Origin: Candidatus Woesearchaeota archaeon
GTDB lineage: Archaea; Nanobdellota; Nanobdellia; SCGC-AAA011-G17; GW2011-AR17
NCBI GenBank assembly: GCA_009691355.1
Contig: SICW01000044.1
Span: 1-6,114, forward strand
DNA: 6,114 nt
Reading direction: 5' to 3'
Part shown: positions 5,221 through 6,114 of the stretch, piece by piece
Layout of the letters: each line of letters starts with the position of its first letter
How positions within the stretch are numbered: position 1 is the stretch's first letter
The notes under the pieces: model-generated
Databases searched by the model: none
Told to the model about the DNA's origin: nothing
Seen by the model: only the letters and a program-made list of their open reading frames with translations
Translations under genes and position numbers: made by a program

Positions 5221-6114
5221 ATGGAAGACGAACGACTTATTAAAAAACCGATTGAAATAGAAATGAAGGAAGCATACTTAGATTATTCTATGTCGGTTAT
5301 TATTGGCCGAGCACTTCCAGATGTACGAGATGGTTTGAAACCTGTTCACAGAAGAATTATCTTTTCTATGAATGAACTAGGCCTAAAACATAATGTCCGA
5401 TTTAAAAAATCTGCAGCTGTTGTAGGGGATGTACTTGCAAAATATCACCCCCATGGAGACTTATCTGTATACGACGCACTCGTTCGTATGGCACAAGATT
5501 GGAGTTTACGATATCCTATTATCAAAGGACAAGGGAATTTTGGGAATATTGATGGGGATTCAGCAGCTGCGTACAGGTACACAGAAGCAAAACTCGCAAA
5601 GATTGCAGAAGAACTTCTTGCTGACATTAACAAAGAAACAGTAAACTGGATAGACAATTTCGATGGCTCCACAAAAGAACCTGAAGTACTTCCAGCAAGG
5701 CTTCCAAATCTTCTCATTAACGGTTCTACAGGGATTGCTGTAGGAATGGCAACAAATATTCCTCCTCATAATATCACTGAAGTTTGTCGGGCTATTATGC
5801 TCCTTATTGAAAATCCAGATGCAGAAGTTTCAGATCTCATGCAGCATATAAAGGGCCCAGATTTTCCAACTGGAGGAACCATCTGTGGAAAAATGGGCAT
5901 ACTAAACGCCTACAAAACTGGAAGGGGCAAACTCCAAGTTCGCGCAAAGGCAGACATTGAAGTCAAAAAAGAGAAACAATTCATCATTATCACAGAAATT
6001 CCCTACCAAGTCAACAAATCAAATCTTATTGAGGGTATTGCAAAGCTAGTTACAGATAAAGTGATAGAAGGAATTTCAGATATTCGTGATGAATCTGATA
6101 GAGAAGGAATGCGT
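5221..6114 (+). CDS. gyrA: DNA gyrase subunit A, N-terminal part (cut by window edge)
   Basis: The first 298 codons are present and the frame is open to the right edge; full GyrA is about 800 residues. This is the breakage-reunion subunit, which cuts and rejoins DNA through a tyrosine ester. Visible are YLDYSMSVIIGRALPDVRDG (19-38), PVHRR, the winged-helix region VVGDVLAKYHPHGD (67-80), the catalytic Tyr120 in AYRYTEAKL, and GIAVGMATNIPPHN (171-184), with I172 matching the DNA-intercalating Ile174 of E. coli. Numbering runs two below E. coli. The position of E. coli Ser83 is Leu81, while the Asp87 equivalent (D85) is kept. Tyr118 replaces the Met usual two residues before the catalytic Tyr. 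The ATG is 1 base after the gyrB stop, without a ribosome binding site, suggesting coupled translation. The GyrA box and C-terminal wrapping domain lie outside, so gyrase versus topoisomerase IV is not settled from this part alone. Confidence 0.95.
   Translation, partial: MEDERLIKKPIEIEMKEAYLDYSMSVIIGRALPDVRDGLKPVHRRIIFSMNELGLKHNVRFKKSAAVVGDVLAKYHPHGDLSVYDALVRMAQDWSLRYPIIKGQGNFGNIDGDSAAAYRYTEAKLAKIAEELLADINKETVNWIDNFDGSTKEPEVLPARLPNLLINGSTGIAVGMATNIPPHNITEVCRAIMLLIENPDAEVSDLMQHIKGPDFPTGGTICGKMGILNAYKTGRGKLQVRAKADIEVKKEKQFIIITEIPYQVNKSNLIEGIAKLVTDKVIEGISDIRDESDREGMR

Noticed and set aside
1..6114. CRISPR arrays, insertion sequences, tRNA genes, toxin-antitoxin pairs.
   Set aside because: I saw no spaced direct repeats, transposase motifs, terminal inverted repeats or cloverleaf structures. 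The lone PIN protein sits in its conserved operon position without an antitoxin.

Overview
The window looks like AT-rich chromosomal DNA from an archaeon, most likely a small-genome DPANN-type lineage (Woesearchaeota/Pacearchaeota-like). The archaeal evidence is Rpo7, Spt4, S24e and S27ae in one cluster, a TrmB-family regulator, BRE/TATA promoters and probable leaderless starts. The exact lineage is an inference; no rRNA is present.

Left edge (1-519): the 3' part of a gene for a small, very hydrophobic protein with an internal duplication. It is followed by a 215-base gap holding a BRE/TATA-like promoter and a perfect 11-bp hairpin closed by a cUUCGg tetraloop, a candidate small RNA or terminator.

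Minus-strand operon (2177 down to 520): five tightly packed genes, in transcription order a PIN-domain (Fcf1/Utp24-like) protein, RNA polymerase subunit Rpo7, Spt4, ribosomal protein S24e and ribosomal protein S27ae. Gaps are 4, -4, 0 and 2 bases. This is the well-known archaeal information-processing cluster, but the DUF359 dephospho-CoA kinase gene often found between spt4 and rps24e is absent. The 57-codon S27ae gene was found by translating the minus strand by hand.

Divergent promoter region and regulator (2178-3323): back-to-back TATA boxes lie about 26-27 bases from a GTG start (PIN gene) and an ATG start (a short putative lipoprotein), so both transcripts may be leaderless. The lipoprotein frame runs 76 bases into a TrmB-family regulator gene. 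The trmB-gyrB gap holds tandem T-tracts, a short hairpin and candidate gyrB promoters.

Gyrase operon (3324-end): complete gyrB and, one base later, gyrA, which runs off the right edge after 298 codons. Together they would form bacterial-type DNA gyrase (A2B2), an enzyme regarded as acquired from bacteria in those archaea that have it. GyrA carries Leu at the position of E. coli Ser83.

I found no clearly undescribed multi-gene system. The best candidates for novelty are the UUCG hairpin transcript, the duplicated DITD protein, and the lipoprotein/trmB overlap.
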